24,580 nucleotides of DNA from Bordetella parapertussis. Its GTDB lineage: Bacteria > Pseudomonadota > Gammaproteobacteria > Burkholderiales > SG8-41. The notes beneath the pieces are model-generated. The model had not been told where the DNA came from and did not search any database. It worked only from the letters and a program-made list of their open reading frames with translations. A program made the translations under genes and the position numbers. The stretch is taken from positions 1 to 24,580 of the forward strand of contig CAMBSS010000050.1 of assembly GCA_945870465.1 (NCBI GenBank). The letters are read 5' to 3'. Below, one piece after another: positions 15,170 to 22,472 of the stretch; positions within the stretch are counted from its first letter, which is position 1, and each line of letters starts with the position of its first letter.

Positions 15170-16534
15170 TCAGCGATCGCAGCGCGCGATGTTCATGATT
15201 TCGGTGACGTCGGTAAGCGTTTCGAGTTGTTCGACCAGTTCGAGCATGCGTTTGGCTTTCGCGTCATCTAGCGTGCGCCGCGTGCAGCCGAAAAACTTCT
15301 TCAACCGCTGCGCGCGCGTCAGCGGCATGCCGATCCAGCCGGAGAGCTTGTCCACGCGCTTGGTCAGTTGCTGCCCGTCTTTCAGCCAGACATGAACGAT
15401 GGCATGCATCTGGTCGAAGTCCGCCGGAATCGTGTCGTCGATGGACAGTGTCACTTGTGGCAGCAGCGCCACCACGTCGGCTGCAAAGCGCCGCTCGTTG
15501 GTGAACGAGTCGATGGTGATCTCGCCGTCCAGCAGCGCCACCAGCGTTGCGTACTGCACGCTGAACTTGCCGTCGAGGCCGGTCGCGGGCTGCGGGCGGT
15601 TCACGTAGTCGAAGCGCGGGAAGATGACTTCGACGCGCACGATTTCACCTGCCTTGATGCTGAACTCTTCGCGCAGCGCGAGAGCCGCGTCTATCGGCCG
15701 GTGGGTGAAATAATTGCTCGGATGTTTCTTGAAGCCGACGCCCGGCTTGACCATGCGCAGCGGATCCGCGAACCCTTCGATCAGCAATTCGGGTTTTGCG
15801 TCGCCGTTGAAGAAGGTGTCAAAGAAACCTTTCGGCCCGAACACATCGGCGCTTGCGGTCCAGCCCATTTTGGCGAGCACGCCGCATTCGACGCCCATGC
15901 GCGCCGCGTGTCCCGAGTGCGACGACTTGGTCATGGTGCCGGTGTTGATCGAAATGCTGCCCGCGCGCGAGCCGGCGAGCCCGAACGCCATCAGCGTTTG
16001 CTGACGGTCGAGGTCGAGCATTTTTGCTGCCGCGGTCACCGCGCCAAACATACCTGTGGTGCCCGGCTTGTGAAAGCCCGCACCGGTCTTGAGGCCCGTT
16101 GCCGCGAGACGCAGCCGCCCCTGCACTTCGAATGCGGCGGCGATGGCGGTGATGATTTTCTTGCCGGACATCTTGTAGTTTTCCGCGATCGCGAGAATGG
16201 CGGGAAGTGTCGGCGACGTCGGGTGATTGAGCGGATACCAGGTGTTGTCGAAATCGAGCGCGTGCGCCATCGTGCCGTTCGCGTAAGCAGCATTGATCAT
16301 GGAAGTCTTGAAACCGCCGGTGATCACGCTGGCCTGCGGCGTCCCGCCCATCTCGCGCACGTACTCGATGGATATGCGGCCCAACCCCAGCGGCTCGTCC
16401 GCGCCGGCGAGCATGACAGCGAGGCCGTCGAGCGTCACCGCCTTGGCCATGTCGATGGCTTCCAGCGGCAGTGATGGATAGTCGACAGCGAGAACTTTGT
16501 CGACGAGTCGCCCGGTAATGGTTTTATCTGTCAT
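15170..16534 (-). CDS. MmgE/PrpD family protein
   Basis: This 454-residue protein belongs to the family of 2-methylcitrate dehydratase (PrpD) and cis-aconitate decarboxylase. Typical segments are VTLDGLAVMLAGADEPLG, MINAAYANGTMAHALDFDNT (near residues 79-98), HPTSPTLPAILAIAE, the glycine-rich FHKPGTTGMFGAVTAAAKML, and KKHPSNYFTHRPIDAAL in the lid region. The characteristic substrate-binding AHALDFDNT and the PSNYFTHRPID block are intact, although the latter differs from the KPYPSC form of PrpD itself. Members dehydrate or decarboxylate tricarboxylates; many are uncharacterised. No good ribosome site precedes the ATG at 16534. A 177-bp gap separates it from the dehydratase downstream and a REP-like element separates it from the Bug gene upstream. 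Confidence 0.9.
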   Translation of the reverse strand: MTDKTITGRLVDKVLAVDYPSLPLEAIDMAKAVTLDGLAVMLAGADEPLGLGRISIEYVREMGGTPQASVITGGFKTSMINAAYANGTMAHALDFDNTWYPLNHPTSPTLPAILAIAENYKMSGKKIITAIAAAFEVQGRLRLAATGLKTGAGFHKPGTTGMFGAVTAAAKMLDLDRQQTLMAFGLAGSRAGSISINTGTMTKSSHSGHAARMGVECGVLAKMGWTASADVFGPKGFFDTFFNGDAKPELLIEGFADPLRMVKPGVGFKKHPSNYFTHRPIDAALALREEFSIKAGEIVRVEVIFPRFDYVNRPQPATGLDGKFSVQYATLVALLDGEITIDSFTNERRFAADVVALLPQVTLSIDDTIPADFDQMHAIVHVWLKDGQQLTKRVDKLSGWIGMPLTRAQRLKKFFGCTRRTLDDAKAKRMLELVEQLETLTDVTEIMNIARCDR

Positions 16535-16565
16535 GTTGTACTAGAAGCCTGATGGAAAAATACTC

Positions 16566-16653
16566 GTCACTCCCGCGCAGGCGGGAGTCCAGACCCGCCA
16601 TCCTACCTTCCCCCGCAAGGGGGGAAGGGGATAGCCGCCTGCGCGGGAATGAC
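16566..16653. repeat. REP/BIME-like nested palindrome
   Basis: Outer arms at 16566-16584 and 16635-16653 are inverted copies with 18 of 19 bases matching and centred on CCCGCGCAGGCGG. Each arm can also fold alone (ACTCCCGC-GCAG-GCGGGAGT on the left). The inside holds CCTTCCCCC-GCA-AGGGGGGAAGG. The form matches dispersed elements common between genes in this bacterial group. It could end or stabilise transcripts from the Bug gene upstream. Confidence 0.8.
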
Positions 16654-16693
16654 AGAAACAGAATGGTCGCGGCATTTTACATTGAGCGACTGC

Positions 16694-17662
16694 TTAATCC
16701 GCTTTGGCGCCGGATTCTTTGACTGCTTTGCCCCACTTGGCGATTTCGGCTTCCATATAGGCGGCGAATTGCGCGCGCGTGTCGCCAACCGGCGTGAATG
16801 CCAGCGCAGCAAGGCGCTCCTGCACGTCGGGTTGGTTGATGATCTTTACCATTTCGGCGTTCAGCTTGTCGAGTATCTCCGCCGGTGTTTTCGCCGGCGC
16901 GGCAATGCCGATCCAGCCTACGGCTTCGAAGCCCGCGTAGCCCGACTCGGCGATGGTCGGCAAGTCAGGCAGAAACTGCGAGCGCTTGAGCGTTGCGATA
17001 CCGAGCCCGCGCAGCTTGCCGGACTTTATGTGCGGCAGAGTCGCCGGTATGGCGTCGAACATGGCCGGGATCTGGCCGCCGATCAATTGTGTGTGCGCAT
17101 CGGCGCTGCCTTTGAACGGCACGTGGTTCAGTTTGATATCGGCGGTCGAGCGGAACATTTCCATTGTCAAATGGCTGGTCGAGCCGGCGCCTAGCGACGC
17201 GTAATTGATCTGGCCGGGTTTGTCTTTGGCCGCCGCGACAAATTCTTTGACGGTCTTGTAAGCGGTCGATGGATTCACCACCAGCGTTTGCGGCGTCAGG
17301 CCGAGATTGGAAATCGGCGCAAAATCCCTGAGGATGTTGTAAGAGGTGTTCGGATACAGAGTCGGATTGATGCCGAACGCGCTCGATACCGCCATCGTCA
17401 GTGTATAGCCGTCGGGATTCGCCTTGGCGCCCATCTCGGTGCCGAGCACGGCGCCAGCACCGGGCCGGTTGTCGACGATGACCTGCTGGCCCCAGTCCTG
17501 GCTCATTTTCTGCGCGATGATGCGCGCGAGTATGTCGGTCGATGTGCCAGGCGTGAACTGCACGATGATGTGGATCGGCTTCGCCGGAAATTCGCTGGCG
17601 GTGGCGGACGCTGCCGTCAGCAATGCGGTGGCGAAGACAAGAACGGAATATGGTTGTTTCAT
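16694..17662 (-). CDS. Bug-family TTT substrate-binding protein
   Basis: A complete 322-residue Bug receptor, with GGAGG 7 nt before the ATG at 17662. The signal peptide ends near ASATAS, then FPAKPIHIIVQFTPGTSTDI, VIVDNRPGAGAVLG, ANPDGYTLTMA, LYPNTSYNILRDFAPISNLG, LNHVPFKGSADAHTQ and LPDLPTIAESGYAGFEAVGW follow. It has its own upstream promoter of the shared TTGACACC type, although it lies behind another Bug gene in the same direction. Its residues GTSTD at the first ligand loop replace the GGSTD of its neighbours, suggesting a different ligand. The REP-like element follows its stop codon. Confidence 0.93.
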   Translation of the reverse strand: MKQPYSVLVFATALLTAASATASEFPAKPIHIIVQFTPGTSTDILARIIAQKMSQDWGQQVIVDNRPGAGAVLGTEMGAKANPDGYTLTMAVSSAFGINPTLYPNTSYNILRDFAPISNLGLTPQTLVVNPSTAYKTVKEFVAAAKDKPGQINYASLGAGSTSHLTMEMFRSTADIKLNHVPFKGSADAHTQLIGGQIPAMFDAIPATLPHIKSGKLRGLGIATLKRSQFLPDLPTIAESGYAGFEAVGWIGIAAPAKTPAEILDKLNAEMVKIINQPDVQERLAALAFTPVGDTRAQFAAYMEAEIAKWGKAVKESGAKAD

Positions 17663-17718
17663 GCGGGTTCCTCCGGTGGCGCGCCATCGAATTTACTGCT
17701 GTGGCGCCGCGCCGCCGT

Positions 17719-17747
17719 ATCCTGACCGACGAAGATACGGGTGTCAA
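17719..17747 (-). promoter_or_regulatory. Shared-type Bug promoter (copy 2)
   Basis: On the minus strand TTGACA (17742-17747) and CAGGAT (17719-17724) are 17 bp apart. The intervening bases include GTCGGT, and ACGGCGGC follows, matching the copies at 18845 and 24393. The predicted leader to the Bug start at 17662 is about 50 nt. Confidence 0.55.
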
Positions 17748-17778
17748 TAACGCGGCTGCCCGAAGACGGCGCGGCGTC

Positions 17779-18777
17779 TTATTCCGGCGAAATGTTCAGC
17801 GGCTTGACGATTTTTTCCCACTTCGCGATGTCGGTGTTGATCAGTTCGCCGAACTGGGCCGCGGTGGAATCGACGACTTCGATGCCGACGGCGGCAAGTT
17901 TATCGCGGATGTCGGGCGGTCGCATGGCGTCGCGCACCGCGCCGTTCAGCCGCGCGATCGCGGCCATGGGCGTTTTCGCCGGGACGATGAATCCATACCA
18001 TCCGCTGGCCGCGAAACCGGGCAGCCCCGCCTCCGCAATCGTCGGCGTGTCGGGCAGCGCGACGCTGCGCCGCGCCGTGGTCACGCCCAGCCCCTTGATC
18101 CTGCCGCTTTGCAGATGCGGCCGCGCCACGGCAATCGTCGAGAAAAAGATCGATACTCTGCCACCCAGCAGATCGATGATCGCGGGGCCGCCCCCTTTGT
18201 AGGGCACGTGCAGCATCTTGACGCCGGCCATCGAACAGAAAAGCTCGGCGGCGAGATGAGTGAAATTGCCTATGCTCGACGATGCGTACGTGATCTGTCC
18301 CGGTTTGCCGCGCGCCAGCGTAATGAGTTCGGACACCGCTGCGACGCCGAGCGCCGGATGCGCGACCAGCACGTAGGCGCCGTCGCCGATCAGCGCAACC
18401 GGTGCAAAGTCGCGCACAGAGTCATACGGCAACTTTGGGTAAAGGCTGGGATTGATAGCGTGGCCCGCCGCGACCATCAAAATCGTATGGCCGTCAGGCA
18501 CCGCTTTCGCCGCGAGGTCCGAGCCGATGATGGTGTTGCCCCCGCCGCGATTGTCGATGACGAACGTCTGGCCCAAGAGTTCGGTCAGGCCCGGCGCCAG
18601 CATGCGCGCCGCCGTGTCGTTGGCGCCGCCCGGCGGGTACGGCACGATGAGCCGCACCGGTTTCCACGGGAATTTTTGTGCCAATGCCGGCAGTGTGGCG
18701 AGCGCGCCGAGCATAGCGAGCAGCACGCAATGCAGCGCATTCAATTTACGCGGGCTGGGCCGCAAGACGGTTGACAT
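17779..18777 (-). CDS. Bug-family TTT substrate-binding protein
   Basis: A complete 332-residue Bug receptor. The ATG at 18777 is preceded by AAGGA at a good distance; an in-frame upstream extension has no site and would cover the promoter. The long signal peptide ends near LPALAQ. Family motifs are FPWKPVRLIVPYPPGGANDT, FVIDNRGGGNTIIG, AVPDGHTILMVAAGHAI, LYPKLPYDSVRDFAPVALIG, LHVPYKGGGPAIIDLLGG and LPDTPTIAEAGLPGFAASGW. N in the first loop (GGANDT) replaces the usual serine or threonine. It stands at the head of the accessory cluster, with a promoter and a 12-bp direct repeat upstream. Confidence 0.93.
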   Translation of the reverse strand: MSTVLRPSPRKLNALHCVLLAMLGALATLPALAQKFPWKPVRLIVPYPPGGANDTAARMLAPGLTELLGQTFVIDNRGGGNTIIGSDLAAKAVPDGHTILMVAAGHAINPSLYPKLPYDSVRDFAPVALIGDGAYVLVAHPALGVAAVSELITLARGKPGQITYASSSIGNFTHLAAELFCSMAGVKMLHVPYKGGGPAIIDLLGGRVSIFFSTIAVARPHLQSGRIKGLGVTTARRSVALPDTPTIAEAGLPGFAASGWYGFIVPAKTPMAAIARLNGAVRDAMRPPDIRDKLAAVGIEVVDSTAAQFGELINTDIAKWEKIVKPLNISPE

Positions 18778-18844
18778 GGCGATTTCCTTCGCAACAACAC
18801 ACGGGTAGTTTTTACGCTGCCGCATGCAGCGAGACTGGCGCCGT

Positions 18845-18873
18845 ATACTGACGGACACAAAAAATGGTGTCAA
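18845..18873 (-). promoter_or_regulatory. Shared-type Bug promoter (copy 1)
   Basis: On the minus strand TTGACA (18868-18873) and CAGTAT (18845-18850) are 17 bp apart. The element reads TTGACACC, a T-rich middle, GTGTCCGTCAGTATACGGC. GACAC and GTGTC form an inverted repeat between the two hexamers. The predicted leader to the Bug start at 18777 is about 60 nt. Confidence 0.6.
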
Positions 18874-18896
18874 TTCGAGAAACCATTCGAGAAACC
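18873..18896. repeat. Perfect 12-bp tandem direct repeat abutting a -35
   Basis: ATTCGAGAAACC occurs twice without a gap (18873-18884 and 18885-18896). It begins at the last base of the -35 hexamer of the Bug promoter, the usual place for an activator site. No matching repeat is seen at the two other copies of this promoter. Confidence 0.7.
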
Positions 18897-18914
18897 GTGA
18901 GGGGTGAGGCGTGA
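18897..18914. repeat. TGAGG-type low-complexity repeat, second copy
   Basis: GTGAGGGGTGAGGCGTGA shares the core GTGAGGGGTGAG with the minus-strand sequence at 12804-12829. Confidence 0.4.
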
Positions 18915-18968
18915 TGGCCCGAGGCCACGCAGGGAGTCAGGGGGACAACACTTCAATCATGACGCGTC

Positions 18969-19058
18969 TGCTCGCCTCAGGAATTCGGCGTTTTCCTGAA
19001 GTCCGATATCGCGAAGTGGGCGAAGCCGGTGCGCGAGGCGGGGATCAAGGCGGAATAG
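18969..19058 (+). pseudogene. 3' remnant of a Bug gene
   Basis: Read on the plus strand up to the TAG at 19056-19058, about 27 codons give SPQEFGVFLKSDIAKWAKPV followed by REAGIKAE. This is the typical Bug C terminus, comparable with EFGALIKAEIARWAPVVKAS and QFTAVLKSDIAKYAKIMRES in neighbouring genes. Upstream in this frame a stop (TGA) occurs at once, and no Bug body is present. It is therefore a truncated leftover on the strand opposite to the other Bug genes. The higBA promoter begins 39 bp later. Confidence 0.75.
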
Positions 19059-19096
19059 GGACATCGCAATTGAGAGGTGTTTTGCCAGACGCCACC

Positions 19097-19125
19097 TTGA
19101 CCATCGTAAACATATTGTTTATAAT
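19097..19125 (+). promoter_or_regulatory. higBA promoter with internal operator
   Basis: TTGACC (19097-19102) and TATAAT (19120-19125) are 17 bp apart, a near-consensus sigma70 promoter. The spacer and -10 contain the perfect palindrome TAAACA-TAT-TGTTTA (19107-19121), a likely autoregulatory site for HigA. Transcription should start near 19132, almost at the higB ATG at 19134. Confidence 0.8.
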
Positions 19126-19133
19126 AAGCATCG

Positions 19134-19415
19134 ATGATACGCTCGTTCGCCAACGCCGAGACGGAGCGGTTTTTCGCCACCGGTAAATCGCGCCGATTGC
19201 CGACGGAGATTCTGAAACGGGCGACCATGCGCCTGACGCAGCTTAATGCGGCAACGGCAGCCGAAGATGTCCGATTTCCGCCGTCCAACAGGCTTGAGAT
19301 ATTGAAGGGTGACCGCAAGGGTCAATGGAGCATTCGCATCGACAGTCAATGGCGCCTGTGCTTTCGCTTCATGGATGGCGATGCGTTCGATGTCGAAATC
19401 GTGGATTATCACTAA
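19134..19415 (+). CDS. higB: HigB-type toxin (RelE/ParE superfamily)
   Basis: This 93-residue protein matches HigB toxins, ribosome-dependent mRNA interferases. It starts MIRSFANAETERFFATGKSRRLP, close to the family N terminus, and contains FPPSNRLEILKGDRKGQWSI, RIDSQWRLCFRF and the end DAFDVEIVDYH. The size is standard. The ATG lies only 8 bases after the -10 and has no ribosome site, so the message would be nearly leaderless. higA follows after 12 bp. Toxin-first gene order is usual for hig loci. The surrounding DNA has a Bug gene remnant on its left, suggesting insertion of the module into older genes. Confidence 0.92.
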   Translation: MIRSFANAETERFFATGKSRRLPTEILKRATMRLTQLNAATAAEDVRFPPSNRLEILKGDRKGQWSIRIDSQWRLCFRFMDGDAFDVEIVDYH

Positions 19416-19427
19416 GGAAAACAGGAC

Positions 19428-19724
19428 ATGACCACTAACGGACTATCCCCGATCCATCCGGGGGAGTTTCTGAAGGAAGCCCTGGAAGAGCTTGCTTTTA
19501 GCCAGGCACAATTCGCGCGCGCCATAGGCGTTTCGGCGATGCGGGTTTCACACGTTATCAATGGTTCGCGGCCGGTGACCGCTGAGCTCGCGCTGTTGTT
19601 CGGACGGGCGTTCAAACAGTCGCCGCAATACTGGCTGAACCTGCAGGCGGCGTACGATCTCAAGACAGCGCAGCGGGCGATTCGCACGCAGTTGCGCGGA
19701 GTGCGCCCGCTGGCGCATGCTTGA
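19428..19724 (+). CDS. higA: HigA-type antitoxin (HTH XRE family)
   Basis: This 98-residue protein neutralises HigB and represses the operon. It shows the family's IHPGEFLKEALEELAFSQAQFARAIG start, the helix-turn-helix SQAQFARAIGVSAMRVSHVINGSRPVT (about residues 25-51) and the C-terminal FGRAFKQSPQYWLNLQAAYDL. AAGGA stands 8 nt before the ATG at 19428. The palindrome at 19107-19121 is the likely binding site. The gene ends 45 bp before the aminotransferase, and no terminator is evident, so readthrough is possible. Confidence 0.94.
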   Translation: MTTNGLSPIHPGEFLKEALEELAFSQAQFARAIGVSAMRVSHVINGSRPVTAELALLFGRAFKQSPQYWLNLQAAYDLKTAQRAIRTQLRGVRPLAHA

Positions 19725-19769
19725 CAGGGTTTGCTGCAGGACAATTCAACAATAACCGAAGGCGCAATC

Positions 19770-21179
19770 ATGGCAGACAACCAAGCAGGCGAATCGAAAA
19801 TTCTGGCGACGTATCGCGCGCGCACGCCGCGCGCGGCGGAACTCAATCGCAGGGCGCGCGGCGCGCTGCCTGGCGGCATCGTGCACGATTCGCGGCGCAT
19901 GTCGCCGTACGGCATTTACGGCGATCACGCGCTGGGGTCGCACAAATGGGACGTCGACGGTAACGAATACGTCGATTACTACGGCGGCCACGGGTCGCTG
20001 CTGCTTGGTCACCAGCATCCGGAAGTGCTGGCGGCAATCCAGAAACAGCTCGGCAAAGGCATGCACCTAGCCGCGGCGCACGAACTCGAGGTCGAGTGGG
20101 CGGAGCTGATCCAGAAGATGATACCGTCCGCCGAGCGCGTGCGGTTTACGTCGTCTGGAACGGAAGCCACCCAGCTCGCGATGCGGCTCGCCCGCGCGGC
20201 GACGGGCAAGCGCCGCGTCGTGCGTTTTCTCACCCACTTCCATGGCTGGCATGATCAAGTGGCGGGCGGCGTGCACGATCATTACGACGGCTCTGCGAAC
20301 GCGGGCGTATTGGATCAGGTCGCCGGCAACACGACGCTGGTCACGCCGAACGATATTGCCGCCGTCGAAAAAGCCATCACCAGCAGCAAAGACGTCGCGG
20401 CCGTGATGCTGGAACCGGTCGGCAGCAGCTCCGGCGCGATTCCGACGCCGCCGGAAGTGCTGGGCGCGCTGCGCGAGATCACCAAAAAGCACGGCGTGCT
20501 GTTGATATTCGACGAAGTGGTGACGGGCTTTCGCGTCGCACCCGGCGGCGCGCAGGCGTTTTATGGCGTCACGCCCGACCTCACGACGATGGCGAAGATA
20601 CTTGCCGGCGGCATGCCGGGCGGCGCCATCGGCGGTCCCAAGGACATACTCGACTGGCTGGACCACGAGGCCACACATGCGGCCGGACGCGAGCACATCA
20701 ACCATCACGGCACGCACAACGCGCATCCGATCAGCGCGGCGGCGGGCATCGCGACGCTCAATATCATCCGCGGGTCCGATGCCTGCACCAAAGCGTCGGC
20801 GATCACGGTGACGTTGCGCAAAGGCCTGAACGAAGTGCTGGAGGCGGAAGGCGTGCCGTGGGCGGTTTACGGCGTGCATTCATTTTTCAACATCTATTCG
20901 AACCCGCAGGGCCACGCGCTCAAGCCGACTGCGTTCGATGCGAGCACGCTGACCATGGAGTCGATGAAAGGCCGCAACGAAGCCATGCTCGGCAAGCTGC
21001 GCATCGCGATGCTCAACAACGGCGTCGATCTCAAGGGCTGGCGCGGCGGCATCGTGTCCGCTGCGCATACGCAGGCGGACGTGGATTTCACGCTCGACGC
21101 CTGGCGCAAGTCGCTGCGCGCGCTGAAGGACGAGGGTTTGATCGCGGGAGCTAAAGGTGCGAAGGCCGTGACTGCCTGA
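19770..21179 (+). CDS. Class III aminotransferase, glutamate-1-semialdehyde 2,1-aminomutase-like
   Basis: This PLP enzyme of 469 residues has the fold of glutamate-1-semialdehyde aminomutase. Key motifs are SSGTEATQLAMRLARAATG (128-146) for the phosphate, HFHGWHDQVAGG (156-167), LEPVGSSSG, LLIFDEVVTGFR (244-255) with D248 contacting PLP, and TMAKILAGGMPGGAIGG (273-289) with the likely Schiff-base lysine K276. It is longer than ordinary HemL (about 430 residues) and the genome context is accessory, so this is probably a paralogue for amino-acid or omega-amino-acid metabolism, not the haem enzyme. The ATG at 19770 follows GAAGG by 7 nt. A degraded copy of its last 27 codons lies downstream. Confidence 0.88.
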   Translation: MADNQAGESKILATYRARTPRAAELNRRARGALPGGIVHDSRRMSPYGIYGDHALGSHKWDVDGNEYVDYYGGHGSLLLGHQHPEVLAAIQKQLGKGMHLAAAHELEVEWAELIQKMIPSAERVRFTSSGTEATQLAMRLARAATGKRRVVRFLTHFHGWHDQVAGGVHDHYDGSANAGVLDQVAGNTTLVTPNDIAAVEKAITSSKDVAAVMLEPVGSSSGAIPTPPEVLGALREITKKHGVLLIFDEVVTGFRVAPGGAQAFYGVTPDLTTMAKILAGGMPGGAIGGPKDILDWLDHEATHAAGREHINHHGTHNAHPISAAAGIATLNIIRGSDACTKASAITVTLRKGLNEVLEAEGVPWAVYGVHSFFNIYSNPQGHALKPTAFDASTLTMESMKGRNEAMLGKLRIAMLNNGVDLKGWRGGIVSAAHTQADVDFTLDAWRKSLRALKDEGLIAGAKGAKAVTA

Positions 21180-21271
21180 AGAATTCCGCGTGGCCGCAAT
21201 GAAACTCAATCCGGGCCATGAGCGCGAAGGGGCTGGAGTCGCCTGCGGCGAAGTGAATGGCTGCCCGTAAG

Positions 21272-21352
21272 GTCGACGCTTAGCGCAAGTCGCAGCGCGC
21301 AATGAAGGAAAACGGATTGCTGGCGAACGGCGCGAAAGTGGTTACGGTTTAA
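21272..21352 (+). pseudogene. Decayed 3' copy of the aminotransferase gene
   Basis: In frame, this reads VDA-stop-RKSQRAMKENGLLANGAKVVTV-stop, parallel to LDAWRKSLRALKDEGLIAGAKGAKAVTA at the end of the intact gene. The tryptophan codon TGG has become TAG. The 92 bp between the two copies (21180-21271) show no obvious similarity. It is either a remnant of a tandem paralogue or of a duplicated 3' end. Confidence 0.75.
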
Positions 21353-21384
21353 GCATTGGTGCTTTGCGCGTTAAGCGCGCGACC

Positions 21385-22365
21385 CTATTCCACCTTGGTG
21401 CCGGATTCCCGCATGATCTTCGCGTATTTTGCGATGTCGGATTTCAGCACCGCCGTAAACTGCTCCTGCGTATTGCCGATCGGCTCGCCGCCCTGTTCGA
21501 GCAGGCGCTGCTTGACGTCGGGTTGCTGCAGTATCTTCACGATTTCGGTATTGAGCACGGCAATGATTTCGCGCGGCGTGCCTGTCGGAGCGAACACGCC
21601 CAGCCACGAGATCGACTCATAACCCGGCAACGCGGCTTCCGCGACAGTAAGTATGTCCGGCGACGCGACCGAGCGTTTGGCCGAGGTCACTGCCAATGCG
21701 CGCAGGCGGCCGGCTTTTACGTGCTGCGAGGTTTCGAGCACGGTGGCGAATGAGAGCGGCACCTGCCCCGCGAGCAAATCGACGATCGCCGGGCCGCCGC
21801 CTTTGTAGGGGACATGCACCAGCTTGACCTGCGCCATGCTCTGGAACAATTCGGCGGCGACGTGCATCGAGCCGCCCGCGCCCGACGAAGAATAGTTGAG
21901 CTTGCCCGGCTGCGCCTTGGCGAGCGCGATCAGTTCCTTCACGTTCTTCACCGGCAGCGAGGGGTGCGTCAACACGAATAGTGGTAACCCCGCCGCTTGC
22001 GTGACGGGGATGAAATCGCGTACCGGGTCGTAAGGGAGCTTGGCGTAAAGACTGATGTTGATCGCATGCGTGCCGATGTTGCCCATCATGATCGTGTAGC
22101 CGTCGGGCGCGGCCTTCGCGGCGACTTCCGTACCGATGATGCCGGCAGCGCCCCCGCGGTTATCGACGATGACTTGCTGACCGAACCGCTCGGCCATTTT
22201 CATGGCGATGATGCGCGTGCCGATGTCGGTGCCGCCGCCCGGGGGGAAAGGAACGAGGAAGCGGATTGCCTTCGCCGGATAGTCGGCGCCGAGGGCGTGT
22301 GGCGTAGTGAAACCCGCGAATATGAAAAGTGCAGCAAGGATGACGCGGTGCACGGCGATAAACAC
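21385..22365 (-). CDS. Bug-family TTT substrate-binding protein
   Basis: A complete 326-residue Bug receptor beginning at a GTG (22365) with AGGA 8 nt upstream. The signal peptide ends near HALGA. Family motifs are YPAKAIRFLVPFPPGGGTDI, VIVDNRGGAAGIIG, AAPDGYTIMMGNIGTHAINI, LYAKLPYDPVRDFIPVTQAA, LVHVPYKGGGPAIVDLLAG and TVAEAALPGYESISWLG. It lies 107 bp after the dioxygenase in the same direction. No promoter of the shared type is seen before it, so it may depend on readthrough. Its 3' end converges with the aminotransferase block. Confidence 0.93.
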   Translation of the reverse strand: MFIAVHRVILAALFIFAGFTTPHALGADYPAKAIRFLVPFPPGGGTDIGTRIIAMKMAERFGQQVIVDNRGGAAGIIGTEVAAKAAPDGYTIMMGNIGTHAINISLYAKLPYDPVRDFIPVTQAAGLPLFVLTHPSLPVKNVKELIALAKAQPGKLNYSSSGAGGSMHVAAELFQSMAQVKLVHVPYKGGGPAIVDLLAGQVPLSFATVLETSQHVKAGRLRALAVTSAKRSVASPDILTVAEAALPGYESISWLGVFAPTGTPREIIAVLNTEIVKILQQPDVKQRLLEQGGEPIGNTQEQFTAVLKSDIAKYAKIMRESGTKVE

Positions 22366-22472
22366 GGTGAATGTCCTATTGTGTTGTCATACGTGAAATT
22401 CAAACACCGCGCCGCTTGGCGCAGCGCAGGACGGAAACAACTATCTGCGGAATCGCCTCAAGGGTGTCGCGA

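Noticed and set aside
15368..16474. A 368-codon open frame on the plus strand
   Set aside because: It is antisense to the MmgE/PrpD gene and has no recognisable motif.
21366..21380. Hairpin GCGCG-TTAAG-CGCGC after a Bug gene
   Set aside because: The 5-bp stem has no T run and is easily produced by GC-rich sequence.
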